Below, piece after piece: positions 33,030-41,696 of a DNA stretch of 51,871 nucleotides. Both the position numbers and the translations under genes were made by a program. The stretch spans positions 8,143 through 60,013 of the forward strand of contig NZ_KL370817.1 in the NCBI RefSeq assembly GCF_000701705.1. Reading direction: 5' to 3'. Numbering within the stretch: position 1 is the stretch's first letter; each line of letters starts with the position of its first letter. The stretch comes from Bilophila wadsworthia ATCC 49260 (GTDB lineage Bacteria > Desulfobacterota > Desulfovibrionia > Desulfovibrionales > Desulfovibrionaceae). The notes under the pieces were generated by a model. It saw nothing but the letters and a program-made list of their open reading frames with translations. It did not search any database and had not been told where the DNA came from.

Positions 33030-33337
33030 TGTGCGGTTCCTCCTGAGGTAAGGTAATCTCCGTATGAGATACGGAAGCGCTTTAGTACGTGTGGACAACA
33101 AGACGAAAAAGGTCTTTGGGGATCTTTTCCTCAAGCTAACGACTATAGCGCATTTTCATGTGAACCGAAAGGAAATTTTCTTGCGTAAAAACGGTCCGGA
33201 ATATGGAAGAAAGAGTACAATTCCGCCCTGATGCCGGAACCGATCCGCAGAGTATCCCCTTCGGGGAAGCCAACCCCTTGCGGACCGGGCCCGCGAGGGA
33301 TAATTTATCTGAAAAGACGATGTTTCAGGGGGTTACG
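33030..33337. other. Divergent region upstream of the DRE-TIM and DUF1992 genes
   Basis: 308 bases without a gene. A minus-strand TATAGT (33142-33147) may be the -10 element of the DRE-TIM gene. On the right, TCCGCA (33244-33249) pairs with TGCGGA (33279-33284) around an inner TCCCC/GGGGA hairpin, a possible structured leader of the DUF1992 gene. Confidence 0.4.
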
Positions 33338-33718
33338 ATGGACGCCATAAGCATTATCGCAGAGCAGCGCATTCGGGAAGCCTGCGAGCGGGGAGCCTTT
33401 GATTCCCTTCCCGGAGCGGGCAAGCCGCTGGAGTTGGAAGACGACTCGCACATCCCCGAAGACCTTCGCATGGCCTACAAACTGCTGAAGAACGCGGGCT
33501 ACGTCCCTGAAGAGGTTCTTGACCGGAAAGAGGCCCAATCCATTGTCGACGCATTGGAAAAGTGCGGGGACGAACAGGAAAAGGTCCGGCAGATGAAAAA
33601 GCTCGAAGTGGTCATTGCCCGCATCAAGGCCCGCCATCCCAACGCGCCCCTTCTCGGCGACGGCAGCCCGTACTATGAGCGGGTGGTCAGCCGGATTACC
33701 GTGAACAAGAAGGACTGA
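33338..33718 (+). CDS. DUF1992 (DnaJC28-like conserved domain) protein
   Basis: A 126-residue cytosolic protein. The N-terminal half is the DUF1992 domain: IIAEQRIREACERGAFDSLPGAGKPL, then LRMAYKLLKNAGYVPEEV. This domain occurs in bacterial YhdN-like proteins and in the C-terminal region of the eukaryotic DnaJC28. The C-terminal half is a helical, charged segment. Function unknown. The start at 33338 is chosen over 33203 because the conserved domain begins there and AGGGGG lies about 8 bases upstream. Confidence 0.88.
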   Translation: MDAISIIAEQRIREACERGAFDSLPGAGKPLELEDDSHIPEDLRMAYKLLKNAGYVPEEVLDRKEAQSIVDALEKCGDEQEKVRQMKKLEVVIARIKARHPNAPLLGDGSPYYERVVSRITVNKKD

Positions 33719-33990
33719 ACCGCTTTTTTTCGGGTAGCGGCGCGGTATACAACCGTTTCCAGTACCCCGTTTTGCCGCGGCGTCAGGGAAATAAAAAATG
33801 CCGGATGGCCTTGCCGCGTTGAGGCTATACGGCGGGTGCGCCTCCGCCTGTCGGAAACAGTACCTTGCCCCAATCCTTACTCGGAAAGGGAGGGAGCCCT
33901 TGCCCTCCGCCTGAGGGCGCATCTCCCAACCTTTCGGGAGACGGGGGCAGCCGATGGAGGCGCCGCTTTCGTCGTCCGGCCTTCTCTTCC

Positions 33991-34680
33991 CTACCGCTGC
34001 GCGGATAGATGTTCTTCCGTCCGCATTTCCCACCCCTCGCCCGGGTGTTCCTCGCTCACATGGAGAAGCGAATTGGCGAGCATCTCGTACAGCCAGTTGG
34101 CGTACGTCTCGCCGGACCACCCGCGCTCCTGCACCAGCATACGGTAGAGGTCGCGGCTGGTGAGGCACCAGAAGACATCCAGCGCCATCCCCATATCAAT
34201 GCCTTCCTTGAGCCGCCGCCCGCGGAGCAGGAACCGCACATGGTTTTCCTGCCTGTCCCTGTTGACGCATCGGAGATCATTCTGGACGCGGGCCAATTGT
34301 GGATCGAGCATCCCCGCGCCACGCAACAGGTCGAAGACGGGGCTTTGGGATTCGTGCACCTGCAGGACAAGCTGCGCCGTGAGCTTCAGCGCTTCGTGGA
34401 TGTTCGCCGTTTCAAGTGAGCGATCGTGCAGCTCAAACACCCGCTCCGTGAAGACGGCCCGGTCCAGCAATTCGGCTACGATGCCGTTTTTGGAGCGGAA
34501 GACGGCATAGACGGTCTGCTTGGCGACCCCCGCTTCTTGAGCGATGGCTTCCACCGTTGTTTTGGCGTACCCGCGCTCAAGGAAAAGGCGCTGCGTGGCG
34601 TCGAGGATGTTGGTGCGGGTCTGGTTTGCCTGGCGCTCCCGGATGGGCGAGGAATACTTGCGGGCCGTGTGTTTTTCCAT
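33991..34680 (-). CDS. TetR/AcrR-family repressor of the adjacent RND pump
   Basis: A 229-residue regulator. The N-terminal helix-turn-helix (about 22-68: ILDATQRLFLERGYAKTTVEAI, AGVAKQTVYAVFRSK) is followed by a ligand-binding helical domain. The start at 34680 is chosen because the predicted -10 element (34703-34708) leaves almost no leader for the alternative at 34692. It is divergent from the pump operon, and a palindrome in the gap is its likely operator. It probably represses both the pump and itself and is released by a pump substrate. Confidence 0.9.
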   Translation of the reverse strand: MEKHTARKYSSPIRERQANQTRTNILDATQRLFLERGYAKTTVEAIAQEAGVAKQTVYAVFRSKNGIVAELLDRAVFTERVFELHDRSLETANIHEALKLTAQLVLQVHESQSPVFDLLRGAGMLDPQLARVQNDLRCVNRDRQENHVRFLLRGRRLKEGIDMGMALDVFWCLTSRDLYRMLVQERGWSGETYANWLYEMLANSLLHVSEEHPGEGWEMRTEEHLSAQR

Positions 34681-34702
34681 CTTGACAGTCATCCTTTCGG
34701 GA

Positions 34703-34736
34703 AGTATAGCACTTGAACGGATAGAGTTTACTCTAT
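34703..34736. promoter_or_regulatory. TetR-type operator over the tetR promoter
   Basis: Perfect dyad ATAGAGT-TT-ACTCTAT (34721-34736). On the minus strand the -10 element TATACT lies at 34703-34708 and its -35 region falls inside the dyad, so binding should block tetR transcription. A weak plus-strand promoter (TTGAAC at 34713, TTCAAT at 34736) also spans it. Confidence 0.7.
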
Positions 34737-34848
34737 TCAATTTGTTTTTGTCAAACTATGCAAGCAACCTGCGGGGAACGCAAGTCGCTTGTATTTTCTA
34801 TGGGCGCGTGATGATTGAACCGCGCCGACAACCTGAGAGTGAGGTTAT

Positions 34849-36045
34849 ATGTTGGTGAAGCATGAACGGCGGCCCTTCCGATTCGGTGTGACTTTGTTGG
34901 CCGGGCTTCTCGGCTGCTTGTCCCTCATGGGCTGCAAGGACGAAAAGACGGGGGCCCAGGCCCCGACGGTTCCCGCCGTGGAAGTGGCCGTGGAGATCGT
35001 GACCCCGCAGAAGGTGCTGTATACGACGGAACTTGCTGGCCGCACGTCGGGTTTCCAGATCGCTGAAGTGCGTCCGCAGGTGAGCGGCATCATCCAGAAG
35101 CGTTTCTTTGAGGAAGGCGCGGACGTCAAGGCCGGGGATGTCCTCTATCAGATCGATCCCGCCACCTATCAGGCCAATCTCGACAGCGCGAAGGCCAATC
35201 TCGCCCGCGCCGAAGCCAACGTGGCTCCCGCGCGCCTGAAGATGCAGCGCTTTAAGGATCTGGTGAACATCAGCGCGGTCAGCAAGCAGGAATTCGAAGA
35301 CGCCGAGGCCGCCTACAAGCAGGCGCTCGCCGACGTGGGCGTCAACAAGGCCGCCGTGGAAAACGCGCGCATCCGTCTGGCCTATACCAAAGTGACCTCC
35401 CCCATCTCCGGGCGGAGCGGCCGCTCTCTGGTGACGCCGGGCGCGCTGGTGACGGAAAACCAGTCCAGCCCGCTGACCACCGTGCAGCAGCTCGATCCCG
35501 TCTATGTGGACGTGACCCAGTCCAGCACGGAAGTCCTGCGCCTCAAGCGTTCCCTTGAGGACGGCACGCTCCAGCGCGCCGATCAGGATCACGCGGCGGT
35601 GCGCCTGCTGCTTGAAGACGGCAGCGAGTACGGGCTTACCGGCACGCTCCAGTTCGCCGACGTGAGCGTGGACGAGAGCACCGGCATGGTGACCTTGCGG
35701 GCCATCTTCCCGAACCCCAAGCAGGAACTGCTTCCGGGCATGTACGTGCGCGCCATCCTGAACGAAGGCGTGGACGATCAGGCCATTTTGTTGCCGCAGC
35801 GCGCCCTTTTGCGCGACGCCAAGGGCAACCCCACCACGTATGTGGTCAACGCCGAAAACAAGGTTGAAATCCGTCCGCTCAAAGTGGGCCGCACGCAGGG
35901 CAACAGCTGGGTTGTGCTCGACGGGCTCAAGGCCGGTGACAAGGTCATCGTCGAGGGCCTCCAGAAAATCCGTCCCGGCTCGCCCGTTCGCATTGCCGAA
36001 CCCACCCCGGTCAAGCAGGGCGCGCCTGCTTCCGAGAAGCGGTAG
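34849..36045 (+). CDS. RND efflux periplasmic adaptor (AcrA/MexA type)
   Basis: Membrane-fusion subunit of a tripartite pump, 398 residues. The lipoprotein signal ends in LSLMGC (Cys29). Order: first beta-barrel/lipoyl half (IAEVRPQVSGIIQKRFFEEGADVKAG), an alpha hairpin (about 100-165), second lipoyl half (IRLAYTKVTSPISGRSGRS), beta barrel, and a membrane-proximal domain (LLPQRALLRDAKG..). All typical AcrA motifs are present. It is first in the operon. GTGAGG lies upstream of the ATG, and the TetR operator is about 115 bases upstream. Confidence 0.94.
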   Translation: MLVKHERRPFRFGVTLLAGLLGCLSLMGCKDEKTGAQAPTVPAVEVAVEIVTPQKVLYTTELAGRTSGFQIAEVRPQVSGIIQKRFFEEGADVKAGDVLYQIDPATYQANLDSAKANLARAEANVAPARLKMQRFKDLVNISAVSKQEFEDAEAAYKQALADVGVNKAAVENARIRLAYTKVTSPISGRSGRSLVTPGALVTENQSSPLTTVQQLDPVYVDVTQSSTEVLRLKRSLEDGTLQRADQDHAAVRLLLEDGSEYGLTGTLQFADVSVDESTGMVTLRAIFPNPKQELLPGMYVRAILNEGVDDQAILLPQRALLRDAKGNPTTYVVNAENKVEIRPLKVGRTQGNSWVVLDGLKAGDKVIVEGLQKIRPGSPVRIAEPTPVKQGAPASEKR

Positions 36046-36056
36046 GGGGCTTTTTC

Positions 36057-39000
36057 ATGGCACGTTTCTTTATCGATCGTCCCGTTTTTGCATGGGTGAT
36101 CGCCATTATTATCATGCTGGCGGGCGGGATTTCCATCCTCAACCTGCCGATCTCGCAGTACCCGTCCATCGCCCCGCCGACCATCGGCATCACGGCGCAG
36201 TATCCCGGCGCTTCCGCGCAGACCGTGCAGGACACCGTCACGCAGGTTATCGAACAGAACATGAACGGCCTTGACTATCTGCTGTACATGTCTTCGACCA
36301 GCGACTCTTCGGGGCAGGCGCAAATCACCCTGACCTTCAGCGCGGACGCCAACCCGGACATCGCGCAGGTGCAGGTTCAGAACAAACTCCAGCTCGCGAC
36401 GCCCCTGCTCCCGCAGGAAGTGCAGCGGCAGGGCATTTCCGTGGCCAAGCGCGGCGCGAACTTCCTGAAGGTGTACGCCTTCGTGTCCGAAGACGGCAGC
36501 ATGGACAACGCCGACATCGCGGACTATGTGGCGACCAACCTCAAGGATGCGATCAGCCGTATCTCCGGCGTCGGCGAAGTGTCGCTGTTCGGCAGCCAGT
36601 ACGGCATGCGCATCTGGCTCGATCCGCACAAGCTGCAAAGCTACAAGCTGATGCCGAGCGACGTGATCAACGCGATCAACGCACAGAACGCGCAGGTTTC
36701 CGCCGGTCAGCTCGGCGGCACCCCGTCCGTGCCGGGCCAGCAGATGAACCTCGCCATTTCGGTGCAGGAGCGCTTGCAGACCCCGGAGCAGTTCGGCAAC
36801 GTCATCCTGCGCACCAACCCCGACGGCTCGCTCATCCGCGTGAAGGACGTGGCCCGTGTGGAGCTTGGCAGCGAAAGCTACTCCACGCTCAGCCGCTATA
36901 ACGGCAAGCCCGCCACGGGTATCGCCGTGAAGCTCGCCACCGGCGCGAACGCGCTGGAAACGGCGAGCAATATCGACGACTATCTGAAGGGCGCCGAAGC
37001 CTTCTTCCCGCAGGGGCTGAAGGCCGTGTATCCCTTTGATACCACGCCGGTCGTGAAGATTTCCATCCACGAAGTGGTGAAGACCCTCGGCGAAGCCGTG
37101 CTTCTGGTGTTTCTGGTCATGTACCTGTTCCTCCAGAACTTCCGCGCAACCCTCATCCCGACCATCGCGGTGCCCGTCGTGCTTCTCGGCACGTTCGGCG
37201 TGCTGTCGGCGTTCGGTTATTCCATCAACACGCTGACCATGTTCGCTGTGGTGCTCGCCATCGGCCTCCTCGTGGACGACGCCATCGTCGTCGTTGAAAA
37301 CGTGGAGCGCGTGATGAGCGAGGACAAGCTCTCGCCCAAAGAGGCCGCCCGGAAATCCATGGATCAGATCACCGGCGCTCTGGTCGGCATCGCCATGGTG
37401 CTGTCCGCCGTGTTCATCCCCATGGCCTTCTTCGGCGGGTCCGTGGGCGTCATCTACCGGCAGTTCTCGGTGACCATCGTTTCGGCCATGGTGCTGTCGG
37501 TGGTGGTCGCCATCGTGCTGACCCCGGCCCTCTGCGCCACGATGCTGAAACCCATCGGCGGGGATCACGTGCATTCGCAGCACGGCTTCTTCGGCTGGTT
37601 CAACCGCTGGTTCGACAGCGCCACGCTGCGCTACCAGTCCGGCGTGTCCTACGTCATCCGGCGCGCGGGCCGCTTCATGCTCATCTATCTGGTGCTTATC
37701 GGCGGCCTGGTCTTCATGTTCAAGACCCTGCCCACGGGCTTCCTGCCCGACGAAGACCAGGGTATGCTGTTCGCCCAGATCCAGCTGCCTACCGGCGCGA
37801 CGCAGGAAGAAACCACCAAGGTGCTGGAGCGGGTCGAACGCTACTTCCTCGAAGAGGAAAAGGAATCCATCGACAGTCTGATGGGCGTTCTCGGGTTCAG
37901 CTTCGCGGGCAACGGCCAGAACATGGCTATGGCCTTCGTGCGCCTCAAGGACTGGAGCGAGCGTCAGGACCCGTCCCTCAAGGTGGACGCCGTGTCCAAG
38001 CGCGCCATGGCGGCGTTCTCGAAAATCCGCAATGCGCAGGTGTTCGCATTCGCGCCGCCCGCCATTATGGAACTCGGCAACGCGACCGGTTTCGACTTCC
38101 AGTTGCAGGACAAGTCCGGCCTCGGGCATGAGGCGCTTTTGCAGGCCCGTAACCAGCTTCTCGGCATGGCCGCCCAGAACAAGAATCTGGTGGCCGTGCG
38201 TCCCAACGGGCAGGAAGACCAGCCGCAGCTGCGCGTCGACATCGACCGAGAGAAGGCGGGCGCGCTCAGCCTGAGCCTGGCCGACATCAACGCGGCGCTC
38301 TCGACCGTCTGGGGTAGCTCCTACGCGGACGACTTCCTCGACAAGGGCCGCGTCAAAAAGGTGTACGTGCAGGGCGACGCGCCGTTCCGTATGGTTCCGG
38401 AAGACATGGAAAAATGGTTCTTCCGCAACAGCAAGGGCGAAATGGTTCCCTTCTCCTCGTTCGCTTCGGCGCACTGGGAGTACGCCCCAGCGCGTCTGGA
38501 ACGCTACAACGGCGTCCCGTCCGTGGAAATCCTTGGGCAGCCCGCGCCGGGCGTGAGCTCCGGTACGGCCATGCTGGAAATGGAGAAGCTCGCCAGCCAG
38601 CTGCCTCAGGGCATCGGCTACGAATGGACCGGGCTGTCCTATCAGGAACGCCTTTCCGGATCACAGGCTCCGGCTCTGTTCGCCCTGTCCATCCTTGTGG
38701 TGTTCCTGTGCCTCGCGGCCTTGTATGAAAGCTGGTCCGTGCCGTTTGCGGTTATCCTCGTGGTTCCCCTCGGTGTGCTCGGCGCGCTCGGCGCGGCGAA
38801 CATGCGGATGCTTTCCAACGACGTGTACTTCCAGGTGGGCCTGCTCGCCACCATTGGCCTGTCGGCGAAGAACGCCATTCTGATCGTTGAATTCGCCAAG
38901 GAGCTGCATGACAAGGGAGGCGATCTCATCGAGGCGACCATTGAGGCGTCGCGTATGCGCTTGCGTCCCATTTTGATGACCTCGTTGGCCTTCCTGCTCG

Positions 39001-39230
39001 GCATCCTGCCCCTCGCCATCAGCACGGGCGCCGGTGCCGGCGGCCAGAACGCCATCGGCACGGGCGTCATGGGCGGCACGTTCGCGGCGACGGCCCTCGG
39101 GATTTTCTACATCCCGGTGTTCTTCGTCGTGGTGACCTCCGTGTTCTCGTTCCGCTGGAAGTGGAAGAAGCCGAAGCGTCGCCGCACGGCCAACATCGTT
39201 GAAACCATACCGGGAGATTCCCACAAATGA
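36057..39230 (+). CDS. RND multidrug efflux permease (AcrB/MexB, HAE1 family)
   Basis: Proton-driven inner-membrane pump of 1057 residues, full length for HAE1 transporters. It opens with MARFFIDRPVFAWVIAI and has 12 hydrophobic helices with two large periplasmic loops. The proton-relay residues are seen: the Asp-Asp pair in LLVDDAIVVVENVERV (about 404-419) and Lys in GLSAKNAILIVEFA (about 935-948). It lies 11 bases after the adaptor gene and overlaps the channel gene by 4 bases. Broad hydrophobic substrates such as bile salts, detergents or antibiotics are typical of the family. Confidence 0.96.
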   Translation: MARFFIDRPVFAWVIAIIIMLAGGISILNLPISQYPSIAPPTIGITAQYPGASAQTVQDTVTQVIEQNMNGLDYLLYMSSTSDSSGQAQITLTFSADANPDIAQVQVQNKLQLATPLLPQEVQRQGISVAKRGANFLKVYAFVSEDGSMDNADIADYVATNLKDAISRISGVGEVSLFGSQYGMRIWLDPHKLQSYKLMPSDVINAINAQNAQVSAGQLGGTPSVPGQQMNLAISVQERLQTPEQFGNVILRTNPDGSLIRVKDVARVELGSESYSTLSRYNGKPATGIAVKLATGANALETASNIDDYLKGAEAFFPQGLKAVYPFDTTPVVKISIHEVVKTLGEAVLLVFLVMYLFLQNFRATLIPTIAVPVVLLGTFGVLSAFGYSINTLTMFAVVLAIGLLVDDAIVVVENVERVMSEDKLSPKEAARKSMDQITGALVGIAMVLSAVFIPMAFFGGSVGVIYRQFSVTIVSAMVLSVVVAIVLTPALCATMLKPIGGDHVHSQHGFFGWFNRWFDSATLRYQSGVSYVIRRAGRFMLIYLVLIGGLVFMFKTLPTGFLPDEDQGMLFAQIQLPTGATQEETTKVLERVERYFLEEEKESIDSLMGVLGFSFAGNGQNMAMAFVRLKDWSERQDPSLKVDAVSKRAMAAFSKIRNAQVFAFAPPAIMELGNATGFDFQLQDKSGLGHEALLQARNQLLGMAAQNKNLVAVRPNGQEDQPQLRVDIDREKAGALSLSLADINAALSTVWGSSYADDFLDKGRVKKVYVQGDAPFRMVPEDMEKWFFRNSKGEMVPFSSFASAHWEYAPARLERYNGVPSVEILGQPAPGVSSGTAMLEMEKLASQLPQGIGYEWTGLSYQERLSGSQAPALFALSILVVFLCLAALYESWSVPFAVILVVPLGVLGALGAANMRMLSNDVYFQVGLLATIGLSAKNAILIVEFAKELHDKGGDLIEATIEASRMRLRPILMTSLAFLLGILPLAISTGAGAGGQNAIGTGVMGGTFAATALGIFYIPVFFVVVTSVFSFRWKWKKPKRRRTANIVETIPGDSHK

Positions 39231-40645
39231 TGTCAGCAAAGTATATGGCGCTCGCGCTGGCGGTGCTGTTGCCCGGCTGCACGATGGCCCCGAACTACGT
39301 CCGCCCGGAGGCCCCGGTGGCGGAGGCCTGGCCCGACGACCTCATGCCCAAGGGCACGGTCCTCGCCCAGGCCACCGATCAGCTGGCTTCGGAAATCGGA
39401 TGGAAGACGTTCTTCACCGATCAGCACCTGCAGCGGCTCATTCAGCTTGCTCTGGACAACAACCGGGATCTGCGCGTCTCCGCGCTGAACATCGAGCGTG
39501 CCCGCGGCTTGTACCAGATACAGCGCGCGGATCTGATGCCCGGGGTTTCCGCCTCCGGCGAGTCCTCCAACAAGGGCGTTTCCGCCGATTTGTCCACCAC
39601 GGGCGAACAGACGGTTTCCCGCCAGCACTCGCTCGGCGTCGGCGTGACCAGTTATGAGCTTGATTTCTTCGGGCGTATCCAAAGCCTCAAGGACAAAGCT
39701 CTGGAAACCTATCTCGGCACCGAGGAGGCGTATCGGAGCGCCCGCCTGAGCCTCGTTTCGGAAGTGGCGCAGGCGTATCTGGCGCTGGTGGCGGACCGCG
39801 AGCGTCTGAACATCGCTACGGAAACGCTCAAGAGCCAACAGGCTTCATACGAAATGATCGCGCGGCGCCATTCCGTGGGCGTTTCGTCCGAGCTGGATCT
39901 GCGCCAGGCGCAGACCAGCGTGGATACGGCGCGGGTGGACATTGCCCGTTACAGTGGGCAGGTGGCCAAGGACATCACGGCGCTCAGCCTGCTCGCGGGT
40001 ACGAAAGTGACCCCGGACATGCTGCCCGCCAAGGCGCTCTCCGAGCTTCCGGTCTGGCCGGATATTCCGGTGAGCCTGCCCTCCACGGTGCTCCTCCAGC
40101 GCCCGGACATCCTTCAGGCCGAGCATACGCTCAAGGCCGCCAACGCGGACATCGGCGCGGCGCGGGCGAATTTCTTCCCCCGCATTTCGCTGACCGCGAA
40201 CATCGGCACGGCCTCGAACGAGCTGTCCCACCTCTTTGACGGCGGCACGGGCATCTGGACCTTCCTGCCGCAGGTCAGCCTGCCGATCTTCGAGGGCGGG
40301 CGGAACGTCGCCAACCTGCGTGTTTCCGAAGCCGACAAGAAGATAGCTGTAGCGAATTATGAGAAGGCCATTCAGTCCGCGTTCCGGGAAGTGTCCGACG
40401 CGCTGATCGACCGCGTATCCCTTGCCGGACAGCTTGAGGCGCAGAAATCGCTTGTTCATGCGACTTCCGAGACGTACCGCCTGTCCGGGGAGCGCTACAA
40501 CCAGGGCATCGACAGCTATCTGGCCGTGCTCGATTCCCAGCGTGCGATGTACAGTTCGCAGCTTAACCTCATCTCCGTTCGCGTCGCCCGCGAGCAGAAC
40601 CTTATCATGCTCTACAAGGCCCTTGGAGGCGGCGTGAAGGAATAG
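39227..40645 (+). CDS. Outer-membrane channel of the RND pump (NodT/OprM family)
   Basis: Outer-membrane factor of 472 residues completing the pump. The lipoprotein signal ends in LLPGC (Cys16) followed by TMAPNYVRPEAP. Two efflux repeats follow, with SVGVSSELDLRQAQTSVD and LLQRPDILQAEHTLKAAN as family motifs. A second copy of the family (16-1392) shares these features, so the strain has at least two tripartite systems. ATGA overlap with the pump gene shows coupled translation. A dispersed hairpin element begins seven bases after the stop, and a T-tailed terminator lies further on. Confidence 0.94.
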   Translation: MMSAKYMALALAVLLPGCTMAPNYVRPEAPVAEAWPDDLMPKGTVLAQATDQLASEIGWKTFFTDQHLQRLIQLALDNNRDLRVSALNIERARGLYQIQRADLMPGVSASGESSNKGVSADLSTTGEQTVSRQHSLGVGVTSYELDFFGRIQSLKDKALETYLGTEEAYRSARLSLVSEVAQAYLALVADRERLNIATETLKSQQASYEMIARRHSVGVSSELDLRQAQTSVDTARVDIARYSGQVAKDITALSLLAGTKVTPDMLPAKALSELPVWPDIPVSLPSTVLLQRPDILQAEHTLKAANADIGAARANFFPRISLTANIGTASNELSHLFDGGTGIWTFLPQVSLPIFEGGRNVANLRVSEADKKIAVANYEKAIQSAFREVSDALIDRVSLAGQLEAQKSLVHATSETYRLSGERYNQGIDSYLAVLDSQRAMYSSQLNLISVRVAREQNLIMLYKALGGGVKE

Positions 40646-40652
40646 GGATAAA

Positions 40653-40779
40653 GCTTGGAGGGGGCGGGAGGGCCTTTCTGAAGAATCCCCATGAAGGGGG
40701 CAAGCGCCCCTCCCGCCCCCCTCCAAGCCTCCCCCTCTCCAAAGACTTTTGACTTTATCGAATCCCTGTTGCAGGGGAG
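40653..40779 (-). repeat. Dispersed hairpin element, copy 6
   Basis: Read on the minus strand. A CTCCCC/GGGGAG stem (40774-40779 with 40729-40734) encloses a head of type GATTCGATAAAGTCAAAAG plus TCTTTGG. A long hairpin follows (40653-40672 with 40707-40728, one bulge). The head matches copy 7 in 27 of 28 bases. The hairpin abuts the stop codon of the efflux-channel gene. Confidence 0.9.
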
Positions 40780-40791
40780 TGCGTATGAAAA

Positions 40792-40829
40792 GGGACCTTC
40801 TCCGTTTCCGGGGAAGGTTCCTTTTTTTG
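40792..40829 (+). terminator. Rho-independent terminator of the RND operon
   Basis: The 12-bp stem GGGACCTTCTCC / GGGGAAGGTTCC (two wobbles) has a 6-base loop and a run of seven T. Confidence 0.88.
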
Positions 40830-40933
40830 TTTTAAGAAAAGGGAGAAGGCAGAGGAGTAGGGTAAATTATACTATAAATTGAAGAGGGGGCAGGCGGGTG
40901 TGTCTGCCCCTGCAACAAGAATAGCTTTTCCAG

Positions 40934-40971
40934 AAAAAGGCGGCATTCCCGATAAAAAGGGAACGCCGTCA
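40934..40971 (-). terminator. Terminator for the pqiC unit (minus strand)
   Basis: On the minus strand, GGCGTTCCC pairs with GGGAATGCC (one mismatch) around TTTTTATC and is followed by GCCTTTTTC. Confidence 0.7.
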
Positions 40972-40973
40972 TG

Positions 40974-41070
40974 GGGGATTCGATAAGGTCAAAAGTCTTT
41001 GGAGGGAGAGAGGAGGGGGTGTGGGGGAGGGGACCTCTCTCCAGAAAGGTCCCCTCCCCCCTCCCCCACA
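40974..41070 (+). repeat. Dispersed hairpin element, copy 7
   Basis: The head ends in GTCAAAAGTCTTTGG (40988-41002). The long hairpin (41020-41070) has TGTGGGGGAGGGGACCT on the left, tip CTCTCCAGAAAGG and a bulged complement on the right. It ends six bases before the pqiC stop codon. No clear short stem encloses the head in this copy. Confidence 0.88.
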
Positions 41071-41076
41071 TTTTCC

Positions 41077-41679
41077 CTACGGGATCATCTGCCCAAGAAC
41101 CGCGCCGAACTGGGCGAGAAGGGCGCTCTGGGCCTGTACCATCGAGGGGATGTCGGGACCGGCGGGGGCGTGCTGCACAAAACGTCCCGACTTGAGCTCT
41201 TCGCCGCTCTCGTTCACGAGGCTCCAGCCTGCGTCGAGGATGACGCTGCCGTTGGGCGCACCGTCAAAACGGGCGATATCCACGGCAATGCGCCACTGGA
41301 AAGGCTGCTGCGAACGCATGGGAGAGGCCAGCCCTTTGCGGGGGGTCAGGGATGCGGACACGGCGTCGCAGAGCACCCGGGTCACGCCCTCGCCGAACGG
41401 CTCGCTCCAATGGTTGAACTCGGCCAACTCGACTTTGACGTCATTGCCGTCGCGCAGGAAGAGCTGGGGCCTGTCCAGATAGCCCGGAATGGACACGGGT
41501 CCGATGGCGACGCGTGGCCCGGAGATTTTTTCTTTGCCGGACTGGACCACATTTTCCACGGGGGAGGACAGCATGTAGAAATCGGGGCGTGGGCTGCGGC
41601 CGAGGGAACAGCCGCCAGCGGTGAGCAGTCCGGCCAGCGCCAGCAGGGCCAGCAGCAGGGAAGGGGCGCGCTTTTTCAT
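41077..41679 (-). CDS. pqiC: PqiC/DUF330-type ABC transport auxiliary lipoprotein
   Basis: Outer-membrane lipoprotein of 200 residues that in E. coli works with MCE-domain proteins in lipid or toxin transport across the envelope. The signal ends in LLTAGGC (Cys24). The family stretch is FYMLSSPVE, then VAIGPVSIPGYLDRPQLFLRDG and LCDAVSASL. AAAGGAAG precedes the start at 41679. It lies 17 bases downstream of the XRE-cupin gene on the same strand, so the two are probably co-transcribed. The MlaD gene 1.5 kb upstream of it on the same strand is a natural partner. Confidence 0.9.
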   Translation of the reverse strand: MKKRAPSLLLALLALAGLLTAGGCSLGRSPRPDFYMLSSPVENVVQSGKEKISGPRVAIGPVSIPGYLDRPQLFLRDGNDVKVELAEFNHWSEPFGEGVTRVLCDAVSASLTPRKGLASPMRSQQPFQWRIAVDIARFDGAPNGSVILDAGWSLVNESGEELKSGRFVQHAPAGPDIPSMVQAQSALLAQFGAVLGQMIP

Positions 41680-41696
41680 ATGGCTTCCTTTTTCCT

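Larger units (their letters stand above)
40646..41076. other. Convergent intergenic region packed with hairpins
   Basis: 431 bases with no gene. It holds, left to right, a hairpin element (minus orientation), a plus-strand terminator, an AT-rich stretch, a minus-strand terminator and a second hairpin element (plus orientation). The two element heads face each other across about 195 bases. Confidence 0.8.

Noticed and set aside
33101..33123. GACGAAAAAGGTCTTTGGGG, similar to the head of the dispersed element
   Set aside because: No GC-rich hairpin follows it and it lies upstream of a gene start. Probably a chance match.
35778..38474. An 898-codon open frame on the minus strand inside the RND operon
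   Set aside because: It is a shadow of the GC-rich pump genes: antisense to perfectly conserved AcrA/AcrB proteins and without any domain.
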